Shown here: positions 16,813 to 26,424 of the stretch, piece by piece | How positions within the stretch are numbered: the first letter of the stretch is position 1 | How the letters are laid out: each line of letters opens with the position of its first letter | Assembly (NCBI GenBank): GCA_024233215.1 | Contig: JACKPW010000014.1 | Coordinates: 95,400 to 159,399 of the forward strand | Origin: Verrucomicrobiales bacterium | GTDB taxonomy: Bacteria > Verrucomicrobiota > Verrucomicrobiia > Limisphaerales > J093 | Direction: 5' to 3' | DNA: 64,000 bases | Made by a program: the position numbers and the translations under genes | The notes under the pieces: generated by a model | Seen by the model: only the letters and a program-made list of their open reading frames with translations | Told to the model about the DNA's origin: nothing | Database searches by the model: none

Positions 16813-18081
16813 ATGAAGGTTTCAACGATTATCCCATGGTTGCTGGCGGCCGGCCTTGTCGGCGGCGTGTGTGCGGCGACGGCCCAGGTCCCTCTCCGTG
16901 TGGGACCGGTGCCCCCGGTGGCCCCGCCCGTCCCGGGCCCGGTGACCGCCCCGGTGGTTTCCGGCAACGGGGCGCAGATCCAGTTCGCTGAGCCGAGTTT
17001 CAGCTTTGGCAAGGTGGCGGCAGGCAGCGAGGTGAAGCACGACTTCGAGTTTGTGAACACTGGCGACCAGGTGCTGGAGATCCGGTCGGTGCAGACCTCC
17101 TGCGGTTGCACCACCGCGGCGGATTACGAAAGGAGCATCGCTCCGGGCGCCAGGGGGCGGATTCCGGTCATCCTGCGCACGACCGGTTTCACCGGGCCCC
17201 TCCACAAGACCATCACGGTGAACAGCACGGCAGTGCGCGAACCGACGGTGGTGCTGCAACTGACCGGGGAAGCCTGGGTGCCGGTGGCGGTCAGCCCGCC
17301 CTACCTGTATTTCCCGCAGGTCACCGGCGGTGCGCCCGCCGCCGCCCGTACGGCACGGATTACCAGCAACGTCGAGTCTCCCCTGCACATCCTCTCCACC
17401 CAGGTGGAACCGGACTCCTTCAAGGCGGTGTTGCGGACAGTCGAGGAGGGGAAGGTATTCGAGTTGGAGGTCACCCCGGTGGGTGAGTTCAAGCCCGGGG
17501 CAACCCAGGGTCTGGTGCGCCTCGAGACCAACCAGAAAGACAGTCCGGAACTGCAGGTGAAACTGTATCTCAACGTGCTGGAGGCGGTGGTCGTGACCCC
17601 CAAGCACTTGATCCTGCCCGCCGGCAACCTGCCCGCGGCGACCAAGCGCTATGTGAGCATCCGCAGCAGCGACAACACCCCGCTCGTCGTCAAGAGCGTG
17701 GAGGTCCCCGGATTTGCGGATGTCGCCACCTCGTTCACCGAGACGATTCCCGGGAAGATGTTCCGGGTTGAGGCGACCTTCCCCGAGGGGTTCCTGCTCG
17801 AACAGGGACAGAGTCCGAAGCTCCTGGTGCACACCGACCGTGCCGACTATGAGGAGCTGGAGGTTCCGGTGGTCCAGCCGGTGCGGTCGTCCGTCATTCG
17901 GCCACGCGCGCCCGTGACGGTGAGGGCCCCGGCTTCCGTCGCTCCGCTGGCCCCGGTCCCCGAACCCACGCCCCGGGTCAGTATTCCCGCTACGCCGGTT
18001 CCCGAACTGCGGCCCATTCCCCCCGGCGCAGGCAGCGAGAGTCTCCCGCCGGTGCCGCCGATTCCGCCCCGCTCGCGCTGA
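16813..18081 (+). CDS. DUF1573 protein
   Basis: A 422-residue exported protein with a signal peptide (residues 1-22). The DUF1573 domain (about 56-150; ASH/MSP-like beta sandwich) shows PSFSFGKVAAGSEVKHDFEF and SVQTSCGCTTA. Further beta repeats follow to about residue 360, then a proline-rich tail. It leads an operon with a rhodanese-like and a MauE/DoxX-like membrane protein (gap of 11 bases, then a 4-base overlap). This suggests a joint role in extracytoplasmic sulfur or thiol chemistry, but no function is proven. Convergence and divergence: the Gfo/Idh gene starts 254 bases away in the opposite direction. Confidence 0.85.
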   Translation: MKVSTIIPWLLAAGLVGGVCAATAQVPLRVGPVPPVAPPVPGPVTAPVVSGNGAQIQFAEPSFSFGKVAAGSEVKHDFEFVNTGDQVLEIRSVQTSCGCTTAADYERSIAPGARGRIPVILRTTGFTGPLHKTITVNSTAVREPTVVLQLTGEAWVPVAVSPPYLYFPQVTGGAPAAARTARITSNVESPLHILSTQVEPDSFKAVLRTVEEGKVFELEVTPVGEFKPGATQGLVRLETNQKDSPELQVKLYLNVLEAVVVTPKHLILPAGNLPAATKRYVSIRSSDNTPLVVKSVEVPGFADVATSFTETIPGKMFRVEATFPEGFLLEQGQSPKLLVHTDRADYEELEVPVVQPVRSSVIRPRAPVTVRAPASVAPLAPVPEPTPRVSIPATPVPELRPIPPGAGSESLPPVPPIPPRSR

Positions 18082-18092
18082 GGCCAGCCCTC

Positions 18093-18704
18093 GTGACCGG
18101 TTCCGGAAGAGCGCTTCTCCAGGCGGCCGCCGTGTTGTTGGGCGGGGTCGTGCTGGGTGTCGTCGGCAACGGGCTCTCGCCGGTGGGACTCTCGCTGACC
18201 CGCGATTACTTCCCCTTGGACCATGGGGCTCAGGCCCCCGCCAATCCCCCCGGCGCCACGCCGGCTTCAGCGGACCCATCGCCATCGCTCGTCCCGCCGG
18301 TCCCGCTTGAGACGGGGGTTCAGCGGATTGACCCGGCGGAAGCCCGGGCCCTGTTCGAGGATCCGCGGCGCGAGGCCGATCTGGTCGTGTTCATTGATGC
18401 GCGTGATCGGTCGGCCTATGACCGGGGACATATCCCCGGTGCCTACCTGTTTGACCATTACCACCCGGAGAATCACGTGGCGGAGGTGCTGCCCGTCTGT
18501 CAGACCGCCGAGTTGGTGGTGGTGTATTGCAAGGGCGGCAGTTGCGAGGACAGCCTGCTCACGGCGGTGACGCTGCGGGAGATGGGGGTTCCGGGCGATC
18601 ACCTGCGGCTGTATGAGGCGGGGTTCACCGACTGGAGTCAGGCGGGTCTGCCGGTGGAAACCGGACCCCGGCTGAGCGGTCAACTGCTCCCTGCCACCCA
18701 ATGA
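18093..18704 (+). CDS. Membrane-anchored rhodanese-like protein
   Basis: A 203-residue protein starting with GTG. It has an N-terminal membrane segment (about 8-30), a proline-rich linker, then a rhodanese domain (about 75-195) with FIDARDRSAYDRGHIPGAYLF and the active-site loop VVYCKGGSCEDS, whose first cysteine is the expected sulfur carrier. Rhodaneses move sulfane sulfur between thiols. It is the middle gene of the DUF1573 operon and its stop overlaps the next start (ATGA at 18701-18704), so the two are translationally coupled. Confidence 0.85.
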   Translation: MTGSGRALLQAAAVLLGGVVLGVVGNGLSPVGLSLTRDYFPLDHGAQAPANPPGATPASADPSPSLVPPVPLETGVQRIDPAEARALFEDPRREADLVVFIDARDRSAYDRGHIPGAYLFDHYHPENHVAEVLPVCQTAELVVVYCKGGSCEDSLLTAVTLREMGVPGDHLRLYEAGFTDWSQAGLPVETGPRLSGQLLPATQ

Positions 18705-19213
18705 CCACAACCGCAACCCAGCAACGGCCATGGACGCCGGGGGAGATCGCCCTGGTGGTGGCGCGGCTGTTTCTGGGGGTGGCGTTCTTCTATCTGGGTC
18801 TCGTCAAGGCCTCGGATCCGGTGGCCTTTCTCAAGCAGGTTCGTGCCTACGAACTGGTCAGCCAGCCATTGCTGCTCAACAGCGTTGCGGTCATTCTCCC
18901 CTGGCTGGAGATGCTCTGCGGTGTCCTGCTGGTGAGCGGTGTGGCCCTGCGGGGCACCGCGTTGGTGACCCTCGCCCTGCTGGTGTTCTTCACCGCGGCG
19001 GTGGCCAACCGTGGCCTCGCTCTGGCCCGCGAGCAGGACACGCGGTTGTGCGTCATCAAGTTCGATTGCGGCTGCGGCACGGGCGAGGTCTTCGTCTGCA
19101 ACAAGCTGGTTGAGAACTCGCTCCTCATCGGACTTGCCGTGCTGCCATTGATCCGGCCGCGGCAGCGGTTTGCCTTGGGCCGGGAGGGGGCCGGACCTTC
19201 AACGGCCCGTTGA
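18701..19213 (+). CDS. MauE/DoxX-like redox-associated membrane protein
   Basis: A 170-residue protein with four predicted membrane helices (about 15-37, 55-80, 85-105, 130-150). It starts with the DoxX/MauE signature ARLFLGVAFFYLGLVKASDP. A cysteine-rich loop (LCVIKFDCGCGTGEVFVCNKL) lies before the last helix. MauE-like proteins support disulfide exchange at the membrane, and the pairing with a rhodanese fits a thiol-redox role. It overlaps the upstream stop by four bases. Confidence 0.82.
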   Translation: MTTTATQQRPWTPGEIALVVARLFLGVAFFYLGLVKASDPVAFLKQVRAYELVSQPLLLNSVAVILPWLEMLCGVLLVSGVALRGTALVTLALLVFFTAAVANRGLALAREQDTRLCVIKFDCGCGTGEVFVCNKLVENSLLIGLAVLPLIRPRQRFALGREGAGPSTAR

Positions 19214-19313
19214 CGCCGTTTCCTGCGATGTTACCGTCCGGCCGCAGGCGCTGCCGGCTCCAGTTCACATCACATCCATTGCGGCGCCCGCTGACACTGA
19301 CGTTTTCTCCAGG

Positions 19314-20552
19314 ATGCCGCGCCGGCCTGCAGTCGCCTTTGTGCTGGTCACGCTCTTCCTCGACGTGCTCGGGGTGGGGTTGATCATTCCCATTCTGCCG
19401 CGACTGATCGAGGAACTCTCCGGCGGCGACCTGTCTTCCGCCTCGCATTCCTTCGGGCTGCTGGTGGCGCTCTATTCGTTGATGCAGTTTGTCTGCGCAC
19501 CGATCCTTGGGAGCCTCTCGGACCGGTTCGGCCGCCGCCCGGTGATCCTGGTGTCGCTGCTTGGTTCGGGGCTGGACTACCTCATGCTGGCCTGGGCTCC
19601 CAGCCTGCCGTGGTTCTTTCTCGGTCGTGCCGTGTCGGGGATCACGGGTGCCAGCATCACGGCGGCGAGTGCTTACATCGCGGACGTGACGCCGCCGGAG
19701 AAGCGCGCGCAGAACTTCGGATTGATTGGCGCGACCTTTGGCCTGGGCTTCATTGCGGGCCCGGCGCTGGGGGGGGTGCTGGGGGACCTGGGATTGCGGT
19801 TACCGTTCCTGGTGGCGGCCGGAATGACGTTGATCAACTGGCTTTACGGCCTCTGGGTGCTGCCGGAGTCCCTCAAGCCGGGGAACCGGCGTGAGTTTTC
19901 CTGGGGCCGGTCCAACCCGGTGGGGGCACTGCTCTCACTCCGGCGATATCCCGTGGTGTTTGGTCTCTCGTTTATGTTCTTCCTCCTGCACGTGGCCCAA
20001 ACCTCCCTGCACAGCACCTGGGTGCTCTATACCGGCCATCGCTACGGATGGACCGTGGGCCAGACGGGGTTGTCGCTGGCCGTGGTCGGCGCATCCGCGA
20101 TGATCGTGCAGGGCGGTTTGGTGCGGCGGATCATCCCCCGAATCGGTGAGGCCCGCGGCATCATCCTCGGGCTGTCGATCAACGCGCTGGCGATGACGGG
20201 CTACGGACTGGCCACCCGGGGCTGGATGATCTACGCGATTCTGGCCTGCGGCGCCTTGGGGGGGATCGCCGGTCCCGCGGCCCAGGGCCTGATCTCGAGG
20301 CGCGTCCAGGCCAACGAACAGGGCTCGGTGCAGGGGGCCCTCTCCAGTCTCGCCAGCGTGGCGGGGATTGTCGGTCCGCCTGTGGCCACCGCGTTGTTCG
20401 GCTACTTCGTGCGCGAAGATGCCAGGATCCATCTCCCCGGGGCGCCGTTCTTCATGGCCTCAATCCTCGTGCTGACCGCCCTGGCGGTGGCCGGACGCGT
20501 CCTGCAGGATGACCTGACCCTCGCCCGCGCCTCGTCACGGCCGACGCCGTGA
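19314..20552 (+). CDS. MFS transporter (TetA-like)
   Basis: A 412-residue major facilitator with about 12 membrane helices. The first helix has DVLGVGLIIPILPRL and the loop after helix 2 has GSLSDRFGRRPVI, the class motif A of drug/proton antiporters. GRAVSGITGASITAASAYIAD matches the TetA (class A/G) type. It could export tetracycline-like drugs or other small molecules; the substrate cannot be read from sequence. The ATG at 19314 places the first helix correctly. It ends facing the nucleotidyltransferase gene, with a hairpin between them. Confidence 0.88.
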   Translation: MPRRPAVAFVLVTLFLDVLGVGLIIPILPRLIEELSGGDLSSASHSFGLLVALYSLMQFVCAPILGSLSDRFGRRPVILVSLLGSGLDYLMLAWAPSLPWFFLGRAVSGITGASITAASAYIADVTPPEKRAQNFGLIGATFGLGFIAGPALGGVLGDLGLRLPFLVAAGMTLINWLYGLWVLPESLKPGNRREFSWGRSNPVGALLSLRRYPVVFGLSFMFFLLHVAQTSLHSTWVLYTGHRYGWTVGQTGLSLAVVGASAMIVQGGLVRRIIPRIGEARGIILGLSINALAMTGYGLATRGWMIYAILACGALGGIAGPAAQGLISRRVQANEQGSVQGALSSLASVAGIVGPPVATALFGYFVREDARIHLPGAPFFMASILVLTALAVAGRVLQDDLTLARASSRPTP

Positions 20553-20657
20553 ATGGAAGGGCAGGGTGCCGCGAAAGCGGCGGGTCCTGAAGTTGTCCAT
20601 GGCGGAACGGGGAAACTCCGGACCTGTTCGGGAGGCCCGGCAGTTCATCCCGAGGCC

Positions 20658-20701
20658 CCGGCATTCCGGGGGCTGCCGCGGGGACCGCGCCTGAATGCCG
20701 G
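20658..20701. terminator. Hairpin between convergent genes
   Basis: CCGGCATTC at 20658-20666 pairs with GAATGCCGG at 20693-20701, with a small inner stem CGCGG/CCGCG. It lies between the ends of the MFS gene and the nucleotidyltransferase gene and could serve both. There is no T tract, so it may act with Rho or be a repeat. Confidence 0.4.
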
Positions 20702-20703
20702 TC

Positions 20704-21456
20704 CTACTTCGCGAGATCGGTGAAGATCTGGTCGGCTTCCTCGAGGGATTCCTTGGAGCCGATGTCAAACCAGCGGCCAGGGACGGTCCAGGTATAGACC
20801 GGCGTCTGGGGGTAGAGCCACTGGATCAGGCGACCGGGTTGATCCGGGTTGTTGCCCTCCGCCATGTAGCGATGGATCAACGGGAGAGTGGCCTTGGGGT
20901 AGTAGTAGAGGGCGATGCCGGTCAACGAAGACGTGGGATTTGCCGGCTTTTCCTCGAAGAAGGTGATGCGGTCGTCAGCATCGACCGTGATGGAATTGTA
21001 TTTCTTCACCAACTCCAGGTTCCCGACGTCGTAGACCCCCAGCACGGGCGCCTGTTTCTCACGGCAGAAACGGCCGTAATCCTCGAGGCTCTGGCTGAAC
21101 AGGTTGTCACCCGCCACAACCATCAGGTCGTCGTCGAGTCGTTCCCGGGTCAGGACGAAATGAATGTCGCCGATGGCGCCGAGCTTGTTGGTGTCATCGG
21201 TGGAACCGTCGTTGACGATGGTGAACTCGACCTTCGCCTTGGTTTCCCGGTAGTGGTCGGCCCACTGCTGGAAGTGGCTGACGAACTTGGCGTTGGTAAC
21301 GACGAGGACGCGATCGATGCCGGGGATGGGGGTGAGGTTGTCCAGCACGTGCTCGACCATCGGCTTGCCGGCGACCGGCAGGAGCGGCTTGGGCTGGTTG
21401 AGGGTGAGGGGGTAGAGGCGGGTGGCGTAGCCGGCTCCGAGGATCAGCAGGTTCAT
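20704..21456 (-). CDS. Sugar-1-phosphate nucleotidyltransferase
   Basis: A 250-residue member of the NTP_transferase family. It begins with LILGAGYATRLYPLTLNQPK, the nucleotide-binding GxGxRL/PK signature, and has VAGDNLF with the metal-binding aspartate and FEEKP in the substrate loop. It makes an NDP-sugar from a sugar phosphate and an NTP, most like glucose-1-phosphate thymidylyl/uridylyltransferases. The sugar and base are not certain. It is shorter than RmlA and lacks the C-terminal extension. It may be co-transcribed with ptsI, which lies 66 bases upstream on the same strand. Confidence 0.85.
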   Translation of the reverse strand: MNLLILGAGYATRLYPLTLNQPKPLLPVAGKPMVEHVLDNLTPIPGIDRVLVVTNAKFVSHFQQWADHYRETKAKVEFTIVNDGSTDDTNKLGAIGDIHFVLTRERLDDDLMVVAGDNLFSQSLEDYGRFCREKQAPVLGVYDVGNLELVKKYNSITVDADDRITFFEEKPANPTSSLTGIALYYYPKATLPLIHRYMAEGNNPDQPGRLIQWLYPQTPVYTWTVPGRWFDIGSKESLEEADQIFTDLAK

Positions 21457-21522
21457 AAGGGCAGTCAGTGGTGTTTGCGGTGTGGGCCTCTCCGGAGCAT
21501 CCGGCCGGGCCCGGGATCAGGG

Positions 21523-23298
21523 TCAACAGGCCAGCAGTTCCGGGGCAATGCTCCGGACCAGTTTCCGGCAACGTTCGAGTATTTCCGAGGCGCTTTCCGA
21601 TTGCAGGGCAAAATACGCCAGTTCGCGGGCCTCGGAGAGCTTGAGCCGTCGCAGGACGTATTTCACCGACGGCAGGAGTGACGGGCTGACGCTCAGTTCG
21701 TCCGCCCCGAGGCCAAGCAGGAGAGGTGCCAGCACCGGGTCCCCGGCCATTTCGCCGCAAACCCCGGTCCAGATGCCGGCCTGGTGCGAGGCGTCAATGG
21801 TGGCCTTGATCATGCGCACCACGGCGGGGTGGGTGGGTTGGTGGAGGTGGGCGATCTTCGGGTTCATGCGGTCCACCGCCAGCGTGTACTGGATGAGGTC
21901 GTTGGTGCCGATGCTGAAGAACCGGAGGTGGCGGGCGAGGGAATCGGCGATGATCACGGCGGAGGGGATTTCCACCATCACGCCGATTTCGAGATCGGCC
22001 TGGTAGGGAATCCCTTCCGCGGCCAGTGAGGCCTTGCATTCCGCCACCAGTTCGTTGGCCTGGCCGAGCTCATCGAGGCTGGAGATCATGGGGTACATCA
22101 TCTTGATGTTCCCGGTGACGGCGGCGCGGAGAATGGCCCGCAACTGGGCCCGGAACAGATCGCGTTCCTGCAGGCAGAGTCGGATTGCCCGCCACCCGAG
22201 GAAGGGATTCCGCTCGGTGAAGGCGTCGGGTTGGACGGGCATCTTGTCGCCGCCCAGGTCGAGCGTCCGGATGATGACCGGGGCCGGATGGAGACGTTCC
22301 GCCAGCTGGCGATAGGCGGTGTATTGCTCCTCCTCCGAAGGGTGGGTGGCCCGCTCGAGAAAGAGGTATTCGGTGCGGAACAGACCGACACCCTCGGCTC
22401 CGCTGGCGAGGACCTCCGAGGTTTCCCCGGCGTTTTCGATGTTGGCGGAGAGGACGATTTCGTGCCGGTCCAGCGTGACCGCCGGGAGTTCGCGGTCCTG
22501 GCGGAGCTTCTCCTCCATGGCCAGGTAGCGCCGCTCGATCTGCCCGTACTCGAACAGGGTTTGTTCGGACGGATGCAACACCAGTGCGCCGTTGAATCCA
22601 TCGAGCAGCGCGTATTCCCCGTTCACCACTCTCTGGCTGGCGTCCTTGAGGCCCGTCACCGCGGGCAGGCTGAGCGCCCGGGCGAGGATTGCCGTGTGGG
22701 AGGTGGAACTCCCCAGATCCGTGGCGAATCCGAGGATCATCTTGCGATCCAGCAGGGCGGTCTGCGACGGCGTGAGATCGTGCGCCACCAGGATGGAGGG
22801 CTCGCGGATCTGCGAGAGGTCGGGGGTCGAACCCGGGCTGGCGAGGTTTTGCAGCACCCGGTGGGTGACGTCCCGGATGTCGATGGCCCGCTCGCGCATG
22901 TAATCGTCGTCCATCGCCGCAAAGCCGTCGATGAACCGCTGGGCGACCCGGGCGAAGGCGTGGTCGATGTTGACGTGGTCGGTCCCTACTGCCTTCCGCA
23001 CTTCGTCGATCAGGGAGGGATCTTCCAGCACCAGCAACTGGGCGTCGAAGATGCGGGCCTCATCGCTGCCCAGGGTTTCACTGACGCGATGCTGGAGGTC
23101 GTGCAGTTGTTGGCGGGTCAGGAGAAGCGCCTGCTGGAGCCGGTCATATTCGGCGTCCACCTCGTTGACGGAGATCCGGTATTGCGGTGTCTCGTGGGCG
23201 GTGGGTTGACGCAGGACAAACAGCTTTCCGCGGCAGACGCCCCGGGAGGCTGGAATGCCGTTCAGAATGCGCTCTCCTCTCGAACCTAGGTCGGCCAC
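21523..23298 (-). CDS. ptsI: PTS enzyme I (phosphoenolpyruvate-protein phosphotransferase)
   Basis: A 591-residue protein starting with GTG. Enzyme I takes phosphate from PEP and passes it to HPr. The phosphohistidine region reads TDLGSSTSHTAILARALSLP (histidine near residue 203), the PEP-binding domain has GGDKMPVQPDAFTERNPFLG and FFSIGTNDLIQYTLAVDR, and CGEMAGDP carries the conserved cysteine. Length is normal. No HPr or EII gene lies in the window, so it may serve a PTS encoded elsewhere or a regulatory phosphorelay. Confidence 0.93.
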   Translation of the reverse strand: MADLGSRGERILNGIPASRGVCRGKLFVLRQPTAHETPQYRISVNEVDAEYDRLQQALLLTRQQLHDLQHRVSETLGSDEARIFDAQLLVLEDPSLIDEVRKAVGTDHVNIDHAFARVAQRFIDGFAAMDDDYMRERAIDIRDVTHRVLQNLASPGSTPDLSQIREPSILVAHDLTPSQTALLDRKMILGFATDLGSSTSHTAILARALSLPAVTGLKDASQRVVNGEYALLDGFNGALVLHPSEQTLFEYGQIERRYLAMEEKLRQDRELPAVTLDRHEIVLSANIENAGETSEVLASGAEGVGLFRTEYLFLERATHPSEEEQYTAYRQLAERLHPAPVIIRTLDLGGDKMPVQPDAFTERNPFLGWRAIRLCLQERDLFRAQLRAILRAAVTGNIKMMYPMISSLDELGQANELVAECKASLAAEGIPYQADLEIGVMVEIPSAVIIADSLARHLRFFSIGTNDLIQYTLAVDRMNPKIAHLHQPTHPAVVRMIKATIDASHQAGIWTGVCGEMAGDPVLAPLLLGLGADELSVSPSLLPSVKYVLRRLKLSEARELAYFALQSESASEILERCRKLVRSIAPELLAC

Positions 23299-23363
23299 AC
23301 GGCTTGGATACCGTCAAAAGCCCTGTTTGAAAACGAAAAACGAGCGCGGGAGGCGGTGGGGGA

Positions 23364-23777
23364 TCAGTCGCTCGCAGGGCGACGACGGGAGGACTTGAGG
23401 CGCGATCGGTGGGCCTTGTCCGCGAGCATCCGTTCCTTGGAGGCCCGACTCCGCTTGCGTTTCTGGCGCCGGATCCTGGCGCGGCGGGCCTGGATTTCGG
23501 CAGCTCGGGCGCGTTGTTGGGCCTCCAGTTTGTCGCACAACAACTGGCGGGCCAGGAACCGGTTCATGGCCTGATGCCGGGTGGCCTGACAGCGCACCTG
23601 GAGTCCGGTGGGTTGATGCACCAGCACGGCACAGGTGGCCACCTTGTTGACATTCTGCCCCCCATGGCCGGACGACCTGACGAAGCTTTCGCTCAGGTCC
23701 TCCTCCCGCAGTCCCAGCGCGGCCATGCGGCGGGCGAGGGTCGACTGCTTTTCGAGGCTGGGGGTGGTCTGGCTCAT
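23364..23777 (-). CDS. ArfB-like peptide chain release factor domain protein
   Basis: A 137-residue protein. It has the release-factor GGQ motif (SSGHGGQNVNKVAT, about residues 32-45) used to hydrolyse peptidyl-tRNA, and a long highly basic C-terminal tail that in ArfB/YaeJ enters the empty mRNA channel. It lacks the codon-recognition domain of RF1/RF2. The likely role is rescue of stalled ribosomes. It lies 65 bases upstream of ptsI on the same strand. Confidence 0.82.
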   Translation of the reverse strand: MSQTTPSLEKQSTLARRMAALGLREEDLSESFVRSSGHGGQNVNKVATCAVLVHQPTGLQVRCQATRHQAMNRFLARQLLCDKLEAQQRARAAEIQARRARIRRQKRKRSRASKERMLADKAHRSRLKSSRRRPASD

Positions 23778-24094
23778 GGTGTGCCGTGGGCGGCGGAGGG
23801 TTCCCCGGTTGGTACATGGGGCCCGCGCCGCCCCAGCATCCCCAGGACCCGGCGCGTTGAAAGCCCGAATCCGGCCGCGTGAGGGTTTCCGCCCGGCTCG
23901 GATTTTCCCCGTTTCGCGGACGCACCTTTTTGGGTTCGCGGCTTCCCATTGCGGCGAAGGTGGTCTAGCTTCCGCGGCGCGTCGGTTTCCGATGGAACCC
24001 CTCCCGAGTGTTGCCGCACCCCGGCCGGGCGAATCCTGACAGATGTCTGTCGCGGAAGGTCCCTGCCCGGTTGGCGGGGTTGCACGGTCAAGTC
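23778..24094. other. Divergent intergenic region
   Basis: 317 bases between the ArfB-like start and the broken nitronate monooxygenase-like gene. I see no gene, repeat or clear promoter in it. Confidence 0.4.
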
Positions 24095-25502
24095 ATGTTA
24101 CTACCGCAAATCATACAGGGCGGAATGGGGTAGCCGTATCAGGCTGGCGCCTGGCCCGGCCGTGGCCCAGGCCGGTCAGCTTGGCGTGGTGTCCGGCACG
24201 GCGCTCGCCGTGGTTCTGGCCCGAAGGCTCCAGCAAGGATCTGGACGGACGGATGCGCCATGCCCTGGCGCATTTTCCGGTTCCCGCGATGGCTTCGCGA
24301 ATCCTCGACCGATACTTCATCGAGGGGGCAAGGCGCCGGACAAACCGTTTCTCCTCACCCCCATGCCCACGGTGAAACCGGGTTCGCCGATGAACGAACT
24401 GACCGTGGTGGCCAGCTTCGTCGAGGTCTTTCTGGCGAAGGAAGGGCACGCGGGCCGGGTCGGCATCAACCTGCTGGAGAAGATTCAGCTCCCCACGCTG
24501 GCAGCACTGTTCGGAGCGATGTTGGCCGGGGTGGATGTGGTGCTGATGGGGGCCGGAATCCCGCGATTGATTCCCGGGGCCCTGGACAATCTACCGCCGG
24601 CCGGCCCGCGAGTCTTCGGTTGAAGTGATCGGGCCCAGGCGGGCGAGGAGTTCGCGAGCGAGTTCGACCCGACGGAGTTCCTCGGGGAACCGCCTCCTGC
24701 GCTGCGCCGTCCCCTGTTCCTGGGAATCGTGTCCTCCGCCACGCTGGCCCAGGCCCTGGCCCGCAAGTCCAATGGTGTCGTGGACGGGTTCGTGGTGGAG
24801 GGACCCACCGCCGGCGGCCACAACGCGCCGCCACGCGGGGCCCTTGAGCTCAGTTCCGGCGGCGAACCCGTGTATGGGACGCGGGATGTTGCGGATTTGA
24901 ACAAGATTGCCTCCTGGGATTGCCGTTCTGGCTGGCGGGATCATCGGCCGGCCGGGCCGCCTGACGGAGGCCCTCGGGCTCAGGGCGGCAGGGGTTCAGG
25001 TGGGTACCGCGTTTGCCTTCTGTCGGGAATCCGGCCTGCGGGAGGACCTGAAGAAGCAGGTCATCGAACTCAGCCGGCTCGGCCAGGCGCGCGCCTTCAC
25101 GGATCCGGTGGCGTCACCCACCGGCTTTCCTTTCAAGGTCGTGCAGTTGGACGGCACCCTGTCGGACGGGAGGGATACCAGGAGCGCCGGCGGATTTGTG
25201 ACCTCGGTTATCTGCGCCATCTCTATCGGCGTGACGACGGAACCGTGGGTATCGGTGCCCGGCGGAGCCGGTGGAGGATTACCTGAAGAAGGGGGCAGGC
25301 TGGAGGACACGGTGGGGCGCAAGTGCGTCTGCAACGGCCTCCCGCGACGGTGGGACAGGGGCAGGTCAGGACGGTGACCCGGAGGAACTCCCCTGGTCAC
25401 CGCCGGCGATGATGTCGCCCAGGTCGCCGGGTTCCTTTCGCCGGGCGCGGATGATTACACCGCCGAGGATGTCATCCGACGCCTGCTGGCCGGGTGGCCT
25501 GA
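24095..25502 (+). pseudogene. Nitronate monooxygenase-like gene, broken by many frameshifts
   Basis: Joined across frames, the region encodes one intact-looking FMN-dependent 2-nitropropane dioxygenase-like protein of about 470 residues. It opens MLLPQIIQGGMG (frame 2), moves to VAQAGQLGVVSGTALAV (frame 0), DLDGRMRHALAHFPVPA (frame 1), MNELTVVASFVEVFLAKEG, DGFVVEGPTAGGHNAPPRG (frame 0), then LAGGIIGRPGRLTEALG (frame 1), ICDLGYLRHLYRRDDGT and GRKCVCNGLP. It ends ADDYTAEDVIRRLLAG, where one added G would give a stop at 25500-25502. At least a dozen shifts are needed, nearly all cured by adding one G in a short G run. I see no in-frame stop other than those created by the shifts. Either a real pseudogene or, more likely, a poorly read stretch. 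Confidence 0.8.
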
Positions 25503-25710
25503 CCGGGGCAATCCTGGTTCCGCCGCCGAGCCGGATGCCATCCGCCTGGGATGTAACGATTCGGCGGAGACACGGATTCTCGCCGATGACACGGATTCGA
25601 GAACGCAGCCGCAAGGGAGGGACAGGCGGGTGAGGTTTCCCTCGAGGCGCCGGCCCCCGCTGCCGACGTCCTTGCGTGGGAACGCCGTTGAACTTGTGTC
25701 ACCAGCCGGT

Positions 25711-26336
25711 ATGCTCGGCGGCGTGGTCGCGTTGATCGATTACGGAGCGGGCAATGTTCACAGCGTCTTCAAGGCGCTGCGTTTCGTGGGCGCCTCGGTG
25801 GAACGGGTGCGGGAGCCAGGGAGTTGGCGGCTGCAGATGCCGTCGTTCTGCCGGGAGTCGGTGCCTTCGACGACTGCCTCAACGCGATGCAGCGGCAGGG
25901 ATTGTTGGCGGCCGTCAGGGAGTTCATGGATTCCGGTCGGCCGTTTCTGGGGATTTGCGTCGGTTACCAGGCGCTTTTCGACGCGAGTGACGAATTCAAC
26001 AGTTGTGCGGCCGGGTTGAAGGTGTTTCGCGGCCGGGTGGTCCGGTTCCGGGAGCAACCGGGCTTGAAGATCCCCCAGATCGGCTGGAACCGGATCGAGT
26101 TTGCGCGCCCGGAGTGTCCGCTGTTCCAGGAGATTCCGGACGGCAGTCACGTCTATTTCGTTCACAGCTTCCATCCGGCGCCGGAGGATGAGTCCATCGT
26201 GGCCTCCTGGACCGACTACGGCGGGCGGTTCGCCTCGGCCATCTGGCGGGGCAACGTGTTCGCCACGCAGTTTCATCCGGAAAAGAGCCAGGAAGTGGGC
26301 TTGCAGATCCTGCGGAACTTCGTGGGGCTGGCCTAG
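25711..26336 (+). pseudogene. hisH: Imidazole glycerol phosphate synthase glutaminase subunit, one-base frameshift
   Basis: HisH supplies ammonia from glutamine to HisF in histidine synthesis. The first part (VALIDYGAGNVHSVFKALRF) runs in one frame to the GGG at 25819-25821. The rest (AADAVVLPGVGAFDDCL, then GICVGYQALF with the nucleophile cysteine, then FATQFHPEKSQ with the catalytic His/Glu) is in another. One extra G there restores a complete protein of about 208 residues (the span is 626 bases, one short of a multiple of three). No other damage is visible and hisF is not nearby. Since the same kind of loss riddles the gene just upstream, a sequencing error is the simpler explanation. Confidence 0.88.
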
Positions 26337-26424
26337 CCGGCCGCGGCCGGCCTGGTGGCAGCGAGTCCGCCATCCGCGGACGCGTTCAGGACCGTAAGTA
26401 TTCCTCCAACCACGCCCCCCTCCG

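Noticed and set aside
25503..25710. Open frame joining the broken nitronate gene to hisH as one fusion
   Set aside because: The frame is open only because a missing G removed the stop at 25500-25502; the linking residues show no homology.
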